Of a stretch of 64,000 nt of DNA, positions 30,570-39,115 are shown piece after piece. The stretch is from Amycolatopsis regifaucium (lineage in GTDB: Bacteria > Actinomycetota > Actinomycetes > Mycobacteriales > Pseudonocardiaceae). The position numbers were made by a program, and so were the translations under genes. Positions within the stretch are counted from its first letter, which is position 1, and the number at the start of each line of letters is the position of its first letter. The DNA is taken from NCBI RefSeq assembly GCF_001613935.1, contig NZ_LQCI01000045.1:69554-133553 (forward strand), read 5' to 3'. Below the pieces are notes generated by a model. The model saw nothing but the letters and a program-made list of their open reading frames with translations. It was not told where the DNA came from and did not search any database.

Positions 30570-33233
30570 GTGGAAACACACGAAATCACCCAGCGTTTTC
30601 TGAGCCATTTCGAGCACAAGGGGCATACCCGTGTCCCGAGCGCCCCGCTGATCCTCGACGACCCGAACCTGCTGTTCGTCAACGCGGGCATGGTCCAGTT
30701 CAAGCCGTACTTCCTCGGCGAGGTCCCGCCGCCGTACCCGCGTGCCACCAGCGTCCAGAAGTGCGTCCGGACCCCGGACATCGACGAGGTCGGCAAGACC
30801 ACCCGGCACAACACGTTCTTCCAGATGGCCGGGAACTTCTCCTTCGGCGACTACTTCAAGGAAGGCGCCATCGAGGCGGCGTGGGAGCTGATCACCAAGC
30901 CCCAGAGTGACGGCGGCTACGGTCTCGACCCGTCGCGGATCTGGGCGACCGTCTACGAGGACGACGCCGAGGCGGCCGGGCTGTGGAAGAAGCTCACCGG
31001 CCTGCCCGGCGAGCGCATCCAGTCGCGTGACGGCAAGGACAACTACTGGGACATGGGCGTGCCCGGTCCCGGCGGCCCGTGCTCGGAGATCTACTACGAC
31101 CGCGGCCCCGCCTACGGCCGCGAGGGCGGGCCGGTCGCCGACGAGGACCGCTACATCGAGATCTGGAACCTCGTCTTCATGCAGGACGTGCGGGGCGACA
31201 AGAGCCCGAAGCACGGCCACAAGCCGATCGGTGAGCTGCCGAAGAAGAACATCGACACCGGCATGGGTGTCGAGCGCGTGGCGACGATCCTGCAGGGTGT
31301 CGAGAACGTCTACGAGACCGACCTCGTCCGCCCGGTGATCGGCCGCGCCGAGGAGTTCTCCGGCCGCCGCTACGGCGCCGACCACACCGACGACGTCCGC
31401 TTCCGCGTCATCGCCGACCATGCCCGCACCGGCGTCCTGCTCATCGGCGACGGCGTCACCCCCGGCAACGACGGCCGCGGCTACGTGCTGCGCCGCCTGC
31501 TGCGCCGCATCATCCGCTCCGCGCGCCTGCTCGGCGTGCACGAGCCCGTGCTGCCCGCCTTCGCCGCGGTCGTCCGGGACACCATGGGCCCGACCTACCC
31601 CGAGCTGCTCTCCGGCTTCGACCGGATCGAGGACGTCGTGCGCGTCGAAGAAGAGGCCTTCCTCTCCACGCTCACCAGCGGTTCGCGCATCTTCGACCTC
31701 GCGGCCGAGGAGACCAAGCGCTCCGGTGGCTCGCTACTGGCCGGCGACAAGGCGTTCCAGCTGCACGACACCTACGGCTTCCCGATCGACCTGACCCTGG
31801 AGATGGCGTCCGAGCAGGGGCTGACCGTCGACGAAGAGGGCTTCCGCACGCTCATGAACGAGCAGCGGCAGCGGGCGAAGGCCGACGCGGCGTCGCGCAA
31901 GACCGGCCACGGCGACCTGTCCGAGTACCGCAAGGTGCTCGAACAGCACGGCGAGACCGAGTTCCTCGGCTACCGCGACCTGCAGGCCGACGCGAAGGTG
32001 GTCGCGCTGCTCGAGGACGGCGTCCCCGTCCGCAGCGTCGGCCCGGGCAAGAAGGCGGAGCTGGTCCTGGACCGCACGCCGTTCTACGCCGAGAGCGGTG
32101 GCCAGGTCGCCGACACCGGCGTGCTGCTCGGCGAGGGCGTCGAACTCAAGGTCCACGACGTGCAGAAGATCGTGCCCGGCTTGTTCGTGCATCGTGTCGA
32201 GGTGCTCGACGGCGAGGTCGGCATCGGCAGCGCGGTGACCGGTTCGGTCGACCAGCACCGCCGTCTGTCGATCGAGCGGTCCCACTCCGCGACGCACCTG
32301 GTCCACGCGGCCGTGCGCGGCGCGTACGGCAAGCGCGCGGCCCAGGCCGGTTCGCTCAACTCGCCGGGCCGGATGCGGTTCGACTTCACCACCTCCGGGT
32401 CGGTCTCGGCCGACGTGCTGACCGAGGTCGAGGAGGAGGTCAACGACTACCTCCAGACCAACGTCGAGGTCGACACCTTCGTCACCACGAAGGACAAGGC
32501 CCTCGAACTGGGCGCGGTCGCGCTGTTCGGCGAGAAGTACGGCAACGACGTCCGCGTCGTCGACATGGGCGAGTACTCCCGCGAGCTGTGCGGTGGCACC
32601 CACGTCGACCGCATCGGCCAGCTCGGCCTGGTGAAGCTGGTCGGCGACTCGTCCATCGGCTCCGGGGTGCACCGCGTCGAGGCGCTGGTCGGCTCGGACG
32701 CGCTCAAGTACGTCCGCAAGGAGCAGCTGCTGGTCTCGCAGCTCGCGAGCACCTTCAAGGTGCCGTCGGACCAGCTGCCTTCGCGGATCGACGACGTGCT
32801 CACCCGGCTCAAGAACGCGGAGAAGGAGATCGAGCAGCTGCGCACGCAGCAGGTGCTCGGCTCGGCCGGTTCCCTCGCGGACAAGGCCGAGGACATCGGC
32901 GGTATCGCGGTCGTCGCGGAGAAGCTCGGCGAGGGCGTCGACTCGAACGGCCTGCGCGCGCTGGCCTCCGACATCCGCGGCAGGCTCGGCGCCCGTCCCG
33001 GTATCGTCGCGCTCTTCGCGCCGCAGGGCGAGAAGATCGCGTTCGTCGTCGCGACCACCAAGACGGCTCAGGAGAAGGGCGTCGCGGCGGGCAAGCTCGT
33101 CCCGTCGTTCGCCGAGGCGATCGGCGGCCGCGGCGGTGGCAAGCCGGACATGGCCCAGGGCGGTGGCACCAACCCCGCCGGGGCGGACCAGGCCATCGCC
33201 TCCCTGCGCGCGGCGGTCGCCCAAGTTGGCTGA
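30570..33233 (+). CDS. alaS: Alanyl-tRNA synthetase
   Basis: An 887-residue class IIc synthetase with every domain: catalytic core (1-250; RATSVQKCVRTPDIDEVGKT, motif 2 region), tRNA-recognition helices, editing domain (about 555-720; HSATHLVHAAVR and CGGTHVDRIG hold the zinc/editing residues) and a C-terminal oligomerisation/C-Ala domain (about 745-887). It charges and proofreads tRNA-Ala. AAGGAC lies six bases before the GTG. Its stop overlaps the ruvX TTG start by eight bases, so alaS, ruvX, mltG and aroE form one transcription unit. Confidence 0.96.
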   Translation: METHEITQRFLSHFEHKGHTRVPSAPLILDDPNLLFVNAGMVQFKPYFLGEVPPPYPRATSVQKCVRTPDIDEVGKTTRHNTFFQMAGNFSFGDYFKEGAIEAAWELITKPQSDGGYGLDPSRIWATVYEDDAEAAGLWKKLTGLPGERIQSRDGKDNYWDMGVPGPGGPCSEIYYDRGPAYGREGGPVADEDRYIEIWNLVFMQDVRGDKSPKHGHKPIGELPKKNIDTGMGVERVATILQGVENVYETDLVRPVIGRAEEFSGRRYGADHTDDVRFRVIADHARTGVLLIGDGVTPGNDGRGYVLRRLLRRIIRSARLLGVHEPVLPAFAAVVRDTMGPTYPELLSGFDRIEDVVRVEEEAFLSTLTSGSRIFDLAAEETKRSGGSLLAGDKAFQLHDTYGFPIDLTLEMASEQGLTVDEEGFRTLMNEQRQRAKADAASRKTGHGDLSEYRKVLEQHGETEFLGYRDLQADAKVVALLEDGVPVRSVGPGKKAELVLDRTPFYAESGGQVADTGVLLGEGVELKVHDVQKIVPGLFVHRVEVLDGEVGIGSAVTGSVDQHRRLSIERSHSATHLVHAAVRGAYGKRAAQAGSLNSPGRMRFDFTTSGSVSADVLTEVEEEVNDYLQTNVEVDTFVTTKDKALELGAVALFGEKYGNDVRVVDMGEYSRELCGGTHVDRIGQLGLVKLVGDSSIGSGVHRVEALVGSDALKYVRKEQLLVSQLASTFKVPSDQLPSRIDDVLTRLKNAEKEIEQLRTQQVLGSAGSLADKAEDIGGIAVVAEKLGEGVDSNGLRALASDIRGRLGARPGIVALFAPQGEKIAFVVATTKTAQEKGVAAGKLVPSFAEAIGGRGGGKPDMAQGGGTNPAGADQAIASLRAAVAQVG

Positions 33234-33729
33234 CGACGCCGTCGGACGGCGCCTGGATCGGCCTGGGGAGTCCGATCCGGGGCGCGGCAGGCGACTCGGC
33301 GTGGATGTCGGATCCGTCCGGGTCGGGATCGCGCTCAGCGATCCCGACCCCATCCTCGCGAGCCCGCTCGTTACCCTCACTCGCGACGCGACTGGCGACA
33401 AGGACGTCGACCAGCTCGTCGAACTCGTCACGGAACACGACGTGGTCGAAGTCGTCGTCGGCTTGCCGAGGACGCTCAAGGACCGGCACGGCCCGGCTGC
33501 CGAGGCCGCGCTCGACTACGCCGACAAGGTCGCCGCGAGGATCGCTCCGGTGCCGGTGCGGCTGGCCGACGAGCGGTTGACCACGGTGACGGCATCCAGG
33601 ATGCTGTCGCAGCGTGGGGTGAAGGGACGCAAGCTTCGTGCCGTCGTCGATCAGGCGGCCGCGGTCGAGATCCTGCAGGCGTGGATCGACGCGGTAGCGG
33701 CACATCGCGCACGGAAGGGCGATACATGA
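33226..33729 (+). CDS. ruvX: Putative Holliday junction resolvase / pre-16S rRNA nuclease RuvX (YqgF)
   Basis: A 167-residue RNase H-fold nuclease. RRLGVDVGSVRVGIALSD holds the first catalytic Asp, VEVVVGLPRTLKDRHG the second acidic region, and VRLADERLTTV plus VDQAAAVEILQAWID the third. The family processes 16S rRNA ends and has been linked to Holliday junctions. The TTG at 33226 is proposed because it gives a length and start like mycobacterial RuvX and overlaps the alaS stop. The end overlaps mltG by ATGA. Confidence 0.88.
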   Translation: MADDAVGRRLDRPGESDPGRGRRLGVDVGSVRVGIALSDPDPILASPLVTLTRDATGDKDVDQLVELVTEHDVVEVVVGLPRTLKDRHGPAAEAALDYADKVAARIAPVPVRLADERLTTVTASRMLSQRGVKGRKLRAVVDQAAAVEILQAWIDAVAAHRARKGDT

Positions 33730-35534
33730 CCGAGCCCCACGGCGGACCCGAACGCCGTCAGGGCGGCAGACGACGGTTGCGGGAGCCTGAGGAGGCCATC
33801 CAGCCGCCGGCCCCGCCCCGTCGAAGGCCCGAACCCCAGCCGCCCGCCCGGACCGGGCACGTGCGCCGCGATATGCCCGAGGCCCCGCCCGCGGCACCCC
33901 GCGGCCGCCGGACCGCCGAGGAGCCGCCACCGCGGGTCCGCCGCGCCGCCGCCGAGGAGCCACCCGCGCCCCGCGTACCGCGTCCGGTCCCGCCGAGGCG
34001 GACCCCGGAACAGGCGGTACCCCCGCCACCGCCTCCCGCGCCGCCCCGGCGGTCCCCCCAGCCGGGTGACCGCGGTCTCGGTCTGCCCGCCCGTGCCCAG
34101 GAGGAACCGCGTCCCGGCCGCCGCAGGCGCCATGAGGACGACGGCCCGTACCCGGACGAGCGCCCGACCGACATCATTCCCACCGTGCAGGAGACGCCGC
34201 TGGCCCGGCGTCCCGGAGCGGCGCCTCCTCCGCCCCAGGGCAGCGAGGAGGAATATGACCAGATCTTCGGCGACGACGACGCGTACGACGAGTACGAGGA
34301 CTACGACGAGTACGACGAATACGAAGACGACCAGGACTTCGAGGACGAAGATCGCGCCGAGCCCGAGCGCATCGAGGACGAACGCCCGGAACGTCAGGGA
34401 CCGCCGCCCAAGAAACGCAAGAAGAAGCGCGCGCTGAGCTGGATCGCCGCGCTGGCCGTGCTCGTCCTGCTCGCCGGTGGTGCCTACTACGGCTTCACCG
34501 AGATCTTCGGCTACGACGACTACGAAGGCGCCGGCGAGAGCGACGTCCTCGTCCAGGTGGAGAAGGGTGACTCGACGTCGGCGATCGGCAATCGGCTCCA
34601 AGCGGCCGGTGTGGTCGCCAGCGGCAAGGCGTTCGTGAAGGCGGGGGAGGACAACACCGCCGTCTCGCGGCTGCAGCAGGGCTACTACGTCATGAAGACG
34701 AAGATGTCCGGCGCCAGCGCGGTCGAGAAGATGACCGCCCCCGGTTCGAAGGTCGGCCAGGTCGAAATCCGGCCCTACACCCAGTTCCACGACATCACCC
34801 AGCCGGACGGCAAGGTGACGCCGGGGGTGTACTCGTTGCTGTCCAAGGCTTCCTGCGCCGATTTGAACGGCAAGAGCACCTGTATCCCGGTCGAAGAACT
34901 GCGCAAGACGATCGAGACCGCGGATCTGGCGCAGCTGGGTGTCCCGCCCTGGGCCGTCGAGGCCGCTTCGAAGGCCGAGCACAAGGACCGGCGGCTCGAA
35001 GGGCTGATCGCGCCGGGCATCTTCAACGTCAAACCCGGTTGGACGGCCGAGGAACTGCTCGCCGACGTCGTGAAGATCTCGGCGGAGCGCATCCTCAACG
35101 CCGGGCTGAGCGAGCAGTCCAAGGGCGAGGGCAAGACGCCGTACGAGACGCTCATCATCGCCTCGATCATCGAACGCGAGGCGGTGAAGGCCGACTTCGG
35201 GAAGATCTCGCGGGTCGTCTACAACCGGCTCGACGAGAAGATGCGGCTCGAGATGGACTCGACGGTCAACTACGTCCTCGACCGGCCGACCCTGCTCACG
35301 AAACCCGAGGAACGGGAAAAAGCGGGCGCGTACAACACCTACAAGTCCTTCGGCCTGCCTCCGACACCGATCGCGGTGCCCAGCGCGGAAGCGATCCAGG
35401 CCGCGCTCAAGCCGGTCGCGGGAGACTGGATCTTCTTCGTCAAGTGCGAGAAGAACGGGCTCTCCTGCTTCGCGGTGACGAACGACGAGCACAACAAGAA
35501 CAAGCTGGACGCACAGAGGCGTGGTGTCTACTAA
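33726..35534 (+). CDS. mltG: Endolytic transglycosylase MltG (YceG-like)
   Basis: A 602-residue single-pass membrane protein that cuts nascent glycan strands during peptidoglycan synthesis. The cytoplasmic N-terminus is unusually long: about 175 residues rich in Pro and Arg, then an acidic Asp/Glu/Tyr stretch (about 178-220). A membrane helix lies at about 238-258, followed by a LysM-like segment and the catalytic YceG domain; IIASIIEREAVKADFGKIS contains the likely catalytic Glu483, and VVYNRLDEKMRLEMDSTVNY follows. The start is fixed by the ATGA overlap with ruvX. The end overlaps aroE by 14 bases. Confidence 0.92.
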   Translation: MTEPHGGPERRQGGRRRLREPEEAIQPPAPPRRRPEPQPPARTGHVRRDMPEAPPAAPRGRRTAEEPPPRVRRAAAEEPPAPRVPRPVPPRRTPEQAVPPPPPPAPPRRSPQPGDRGLGLPARAQEEPRPGRRRRHEDDGPYPDERPTDIIPTVQETPLARRPGAAPPPPQGSEEEYDQIFGDDDAYDEYEDYDEYDEYEDDQDFEDEDRAEPERIEDERPERQGPPPKKRKKKRALSWIAALAVLVLLAGGAYYGFTEIFGYDDYEGAGESDVLVQVEKGDSTSAIGNRLQAAGVVASGKAFVKAGEDNTAVSRLQQGYYVMKTKMSGASAVEKMTAPGSKVGQVEIRPYTQFHDITQPDGKVTPGVYSLLSKASCADLNGKSTCIPVEELRKTIETADLAQLGVPPWAVEAASKAEHKDRRLEGLIAPGIFNVKPGWTAEELLADVVKISAERILNAGLSEQSKGEGKTPYETLIIASIIEREAVKADFGKISRVVYNRLDEKMRLEMDSTVNYVLDRPTLLTKPEEREKAGAYNTYKSFGLPPTPIAVPSAEAIQAALKPVAGDWIFFVKCEKNGLSCFAVTNDEHNKNKLDAQRRGVY

Positions 35535-36378
35535 CCGCAGAGCCGCGATCCTGGGAAAGCCGGTCGAGCACTCGCTCTCGCCCGTGCTGCACGGCGCCGC
35601 CTTCCGCGCGCTGGGGCTCGAGGGCTGGACTTACGAACGCGTCGAAATGGACGGCGAGGGCCTGCCGGAGTTCGTCCGGAGGCTCGGTCCGGAGTGGACC
35701 GGACTCTCGGTGACCATGCCGGGGAAACGGGCCGCGCTGGAGTTCGCCGACGAGGTGACGCCGCGCGCTGCGGCGGTCGGCGCGGCGAACACCTTGGTGC
35801 GCAGGGAAACCGGCTGGCTCGCCGACTGCACCGACGTCGACGGGATCACCGAGGCACTACGGATCGCCGGTGGCTACTCGCCGGACCCGGACGACGAGGC
35901 CATCGTCCTCGGCGCGGGCGGCACGGCCGCGGCGGCCGTCGTCGGACTCGCGGCGCTCGGCGTCCGGACGGTCCGGCTCGTCGTGCGCGAACCCGCGCGG
36001 GCGACGGAAACGGTCGGGGCGGCGAAGCGGGCCGGTCTGGACGTCGAGGTCCTTCGCTGGGCCGACACCGACTTCGGGAAGATCGCGGCGGCCTCGGCGG
36101 TACTGGTGAACACCGTGCCCCCGGACGCCGTCCGGCCGCACCTGGCGGAGCTGGCCGGGATCGGCCGCGTCCTCGACGTCATCTATCACCCCTGGCCGAC
36201 AGCGCTCGCCGAAGCGGTCGCCGACCGGGGCGGTCGGCTGGCCACCGGGCTGGACATGTTGCTGCATCAGGCCTTCGGGCAAGCCGAATACTTCACCGGG
36301 CGGCCCGCGCCGCGCGAGGTGATGCGGGACGCGTTGCGGGAGGCGACCGGCGGGATCCTTTCCCTGCCGATCCGTTGA
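35521..36378 (+). CDS. aroE: Shikimate dehydrogenase
   Basis: A 285-residue enzyme reducing 3-dehydroshikimate to shikimate with NADPH. GKPVEHSLSPVLHGAAF binds shikimate (Ser-Leu-Ser), LSVTMPGKRAAL carries the catalytic lysine (Lys about 73), NTLVRRETGW and ADCTDVDGI complete the substrate site, and VLGAGGTAAAAVVGL is the NADP fold. It overlaps the mltG stop. Start codon GTG; the second GTG one codon on is equally possible. The remaining shikimate genes (aroC, aroK, aroB, aroQ) lie 12.6 kb downstream, separated by an accessory block. Confidence 0.95.
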   Translation: MVSTNRRAAILGKPVEHSLSPVLHGAAFRALGLEGWTYERVEMDGEGLPEFVRRLGPEWTGLSVTMPGKRAALEFADEVTPRAAAVGAANTLVRRETGWLADCTDVDGITEALRIAGGYSPDPDDEAIVLGAGGTAAAAVVGLAALGVRTVRLVVREPARATETVGAAKRAGLDVEVLRWADTDFGKIAAASAVLVNTVPPDAVRPHLAELAGIGRVLDVIYHPWPTALAEAVADRGGRLATGLDMLLHQAFGQAEYFTGRPAPREVMRDALREATGGILSLPIR

Positions 36379-36385
36379 CAGGTCC

Positions 36386-36432
36386 GTGAAGGCCTCCTTA
36401 CCTACCCTGAAGGCAGGGAAGGAGGCCTTCAC
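36386..36432. repeat. Family-A palindrome after aroE
   Basis: GTGAAGGCCTCCTT (36386-36399) and its exact inverse (36419-36432) form a 14-bp stem with further pairing inside the loop. It lies 7 bases after the aroE stop, so it is likely the terminator of the alaS-aroE unit. Confidence 0.85.
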
Positions 36433-36518
36433 TACCGGCCGATGTCGCGAAACCGCCTGACAAGATCGTCCCGGTTCGATAATCTGGCCGACTGCCTTGA
36501 GGAAGGAACAAGGGGTCA

Positions 36519-37775
36519 ATGCCTAAACCCGATCGTGACGACTACACCGAAGAAGACATCACCAGCGCGTGGGTCGATCAGGCTCCGGTACTGAATTCCA
36601 CCGTCACCCTGGCCGAATACGACCCGGAGTGGCCCGAACTGTTCGAACGGGAAGCCAAGCGCGTCCGGGGAATCCTGGGGGAGCGAGCGCTGGTCCTGGA
36701 GCACGTCGGCTCCACGTCGGTGCCCGGGCTCTGCGCGAAGCCGATCATCGACATCATGCTCATCGTCCCCGACTCGGACGACGAGGACAGCTACGTGCCG
36801 CCGCTGGAGGCGGCGGGCTACAAGCTCACGATCCGCGAGCCGGACTGGGAGAAGCACCGCTGCTTCAAGGGCCCGGACACGAACATCAACCTGCACGTCT
36901 ACTCGCCGGACAACGGTCAGACCGAGCGGTACCGGCTTTTCCGCGACCGGCTGATCGCGCACGAAGACGAGCGGAAACTCTACGAGGCCAAGAAACGCGA
37001 GCTGGCCGCGCGCACCTGGAAGTACATCCAGCACTACGCCGACGCCAAGACCGAGGTGATCGACGAGATCATCGAGCGGGCGCGTGCCGCCCAATACGAC
37101 GGCTTCTCCCGGCTCTACGCCGCGCACGCCGAAAGCAGCAGCACCAACGCCCACTACGACCGGCCCGCCATCGTCGAGCTGGCCGGTGACGTGGCGGGCA
37201 AGCGGGTGCTCGACGTCGGCTGCGCGGCGGGACACCTCAGCGCGCTGCTCGCCGCGAAGGGCGCCGACGTCCTCGGCGTCGACGCCAGCAAAGGCATGGT
37301 CGCCGTCGCCCGGGAGAAATTCGGAGCCGTCGCGAGATTCGAGACGGCGGACGTGTCCCGGCCGCTGACGTTCGTCGAGGACGGCTCCATCGACGTCATC
37401 ACGGCGTCGTTGGTGCTGCACTATCTGAAGGAGTGGGCCCCGGCGCTGGCCGAGTTCCGCCGCGTGCTGAAGCCGGGCGGGATCCTGGTGTTCTCGGTGC
37501 ACCATCCCGGCGAGGACTGGCGCTGGTTCGGCAAGGAGAACTACTTCCAGCTCGAACTGCTCGACGACGAGTTCCCGCTGGGGGAGCACAAGCAGAAGGT
37601 CCAGTTCTACCGGCGGCCGCTGAGCTGGACCTTCGGCGCGGTGCGGGACGCCGGGTTCGCCGTCGACAGGCTGGTGGAGCCGATGCCGGAGGAGGCCCTC
37701 GCCGAGTCCGATCCGCGCTGGTACGCGAACCTGCGGACCAAGCCGCGGTTCCTGTACTTCCGGGCCGTGAACTAG
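36519..37775 (+). CDS. Fusion of a GrpB (UPF0157) domain and a SAM-dependent methyltransferase
   Basis: A 418-residue two-domain protein. Residues 25-190 form a GrpB domain, a nucleotidyltransferase-like fold (VLEHVGSTSVPGLCAKPIID, NLHVYSPDN). Residues 200-418 form a class I methyltransferase with VLDVGCAAGHLSALLAAKG (SAM motif I), GVDASKGM (motif II acidic residue), SLVLHYLKEW and RRVLKPGGILVFSV. Each domain is common alone. A fusion suggests that nucleotide-related chemistry and methylation act on one substrate, perhaps a small RNA or metabolite. AAGGAAC lies upstream of the ATG. It is monocistronic. Confidence 0.88.
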   Translation: MPKPDRDDYTEEDITSAWVDQAPVLNSTVTLAEYDPEWPELFEREAKRVRGILGERALVLEHVGSTSVPGLCAKPIIDIMLIVPDSDDEDSYVPPLEAAGYKLTIREPDWEKHRCFKGPDTNINLHVYSPDNGQTERYRLFRDRLIAHEDERKLYEAKKRELAARTWKYIQHYADAKTEVIDEIIERARAAQYDGFSRLYAAHAESSSTNAHYDRPAIVELAGDVAGKRVLDVGCAAGHLSALLAAKGADVLGVDASKGMVAVAREKFGAVARFETADVSRPLTFVEDGSIDVITASLVLHYLKEWAPALAEFRRVLKPGGILVFSVHHPGEDWRWFGKENYFQLELLDDEFPLGEHKQKVQFYRRPLSWTFGAVRDAGFAVDRLVEPMPEEALAESDPRWYANLRTKPRFLYFRAVN

Positions 37776-37784
37776 GCCCCGCCG

Positions 37785-37845
37785 AACGCGTCTAGTCCTC
37801 TAAATGCGAGACACCCCCAAGAGCATTCAGAGGACGAAACGCGTT
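37785..37845. repeat. Paired family-B palindrome between convergent genes
   Basis: Arms 37785-37807 and 37823-37845 pair over 23 bases with three mismatches around the TAGTCCTCTAAATGC core. It separates the convergent GrpB-methyltransferase and TetR genes (2 bases from the TetR stop). Confidence 0.88.
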
Positions 37846-37846
37846 C

Positions 37847-38515
37847 TCACGCGGCGTCGTCGCGCTTCGAGAGGTCCCGGATCAGCGACACGATCTCACG
37901 GCTGACCGGCCGCAGCACCCGCAGTCGCGACAGCCCCACCAGCCGGGCGATCAGCGGCACCGTCCGCTCCACCAGCACCCGGCTGCGCTTCTGGCCCGCC
38001 GACCGGTCGTGGACCCAGAACAGCACGACCCCCATCTGGTACAGCCACAGCAGATCGGGCAGGTCGTCGCGCAGGTCCGGGTCGAGTTTGGCGTCGGAGT
38101 CGGCGATGACGTCGCGCATCAGCCCGATGGAGGCGTCCCGCGCGGGCGTCGACTCCTCGCTGAACGGGCTCAGTGGCGAGTCCGGGTCGGCGGCGTTGAC
38201 GAAGAACTGGGTGCCGAAGCGGTGGTACGGCTCCGCGACGTCGAGCCAGGTCAGCAGGACGGTCTTGAGCCGTGCGCTGAAGTCCCGCTCACCTTCGATC
38301 GCCTGGCGCGCCGTCGTGAGGTGCGCCTTGGCGATCTCGTCGTAGAAGCCTTGGATAAGCTGGTCTTTCGAGGCGAAGTAGTAGTACGCGTTCCCGACCG
38401 AGACACCGGCTTCGGCGGCGATGGCCCGCATGGTCGTGCGGTCGTAGCCGTTCTCGGCGAACAGCCGCAACGCGGTCGCCACGATCAGTGACCTGGTTTC
38501 CTCACTCTTCGCCAC
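37847..38515 (-). CDS. TetR-family transcriptional regulator
   Basis: A 222-residue regulator. The N-terminal helix-turn-helix (5-50; ATALRLFAENGYDRTTMRAI then AEAGVSVGNAYYYF) is classic TetR; the rest is a ligand-binding helical domain with a TetR_C-type pocket. The gene lies 17 bases after the membrane-protein gene on the same strand, so both are probably one operon. Twin palindromes before the operon are the likely operators, implying autoregulation. Confidence 0.9.
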   Translation of the reverse strand: MAKSEETRSLIVATALRLFAENGYDRTTMRAIAAEAGVSVGNAYYYFASKDQLIQGFYDEIAKAHLTTARQAIEGERDFSARLKTVLLTWLDVAEPYHRFGTQFFVNAADPDSPLSPFSEESTPARDASIGLMRDVIADSDAKLDPDLRDDLPDLLWLYQMGVVLFWVHDRSAGQKRSRVLVERTVPLIARLVGLSRLRVLRPVSREIVSLIRDLSKRDDAA

Positions 38516-38532
38516 CAGTGCACGTTATCCGG

Positions 38533-38955
38533 TCAGGGCGCCGGATGTGGAGCGGGCGCCGGGTAACCGGGGTAGGGCGGCGGCACCGGCGCGGGCCGCG
38601 TGGTGCCGTGGTTGAGGTGGCGACGCCGGATCCCGTTGAACACCAGCACGTTGCCGACGTGCATCACGCCGAGTACGAGCGCGACGGTGCCGACCTTCAC
38701 CGACAGCATCTCGAAGACGTCGCGCGCGTCGAGGACGGTGTCGTTGCTGGTCAAGAACAGGGTCACGAAGCCGAGGCTGACCAGATAGAAGCCGGCGACC
38801 AGCAGCTGGTTGACCGAATGGGCCAGGGCTTGTTTGTCCTGGAAGACGTCTTCCAGGAATGTCTTGCCGTGCTTGCTCAGCGTGCGGGCGACCAGCACGG
38901 TCAGCGGGACGGTGATGACCAGGTAGAGCGCATAGGCCACTACGACAGGTTGCAT
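38533..38955 (-). CDS. Small membrane protein with Pro-rich tail
   Basis: A 140-residue protein with about three to four membrane segments (VVVAYALYLVITVPLTVLVA at 3-22, then about 45-67 and 80-107) and a Pro/Tyr-rich C-terminus (PPPYPGYPAPAPHPAP). Similar actinobacterial proteins exist without a known role. The first gene of the TetR operon, it starts right after the operators; the ATG has GGAGGT-type sequence upstream (ACCTCC on the + strand at 38961-38966). Confidence 0.82.
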   Translation of the reverse strand: MQPVVVAYALYLVITVPLTVLVARTLSKHGKTFLEDVFQDKQALAHSVNQLLVAGFYLVSLGFVTLFLTSNDTVLDARDVFEMLSVKVGTVALVLGVMHVGNVLVFNGIRRRHLNHGTTRPAPVPPPYPGYPAPAPHPAP

Positions 38956-38969
38956 GGGGGACCTCCGTT

Positions 38970-39017
38970 TTGAACGTGTTCAAGACAAACGGTAGCCGAT
39001 GTTTTGAACGCGTTCAA
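38970..39017. promoter_or_regulatory. Twin TetR operators TTGAACGyGTTCAA
   Basis: TTGAACGTGTTCAA at 38970-38983 and TTGAACGCGTTCAA at 39004-39017 are perfect or near-perfect 14-base palindromes with centres 34 bases apart. They lie upstream of the membrane protein-TetR operon and 98 bases before the divergent nuclease-like gene, so they might affect both. Confidence 0.85.
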
Positions 39018-39115
39018 GAGTCGCTGTTCACCGGAAGCTCACCAAGGGGACCGCGGCGGCCGCGTAAGGTCTGGCCAGAACTGGGTCGTCAAAGCAAAGC
39101 GGGGAGTACAGGACC

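Noticed and set aside
33651..35492. Long antisense frame opposite mltG
   Set aside because: Product is low-complexity and mirrors the sense codon bias; mltG domains are all present on the + strand.
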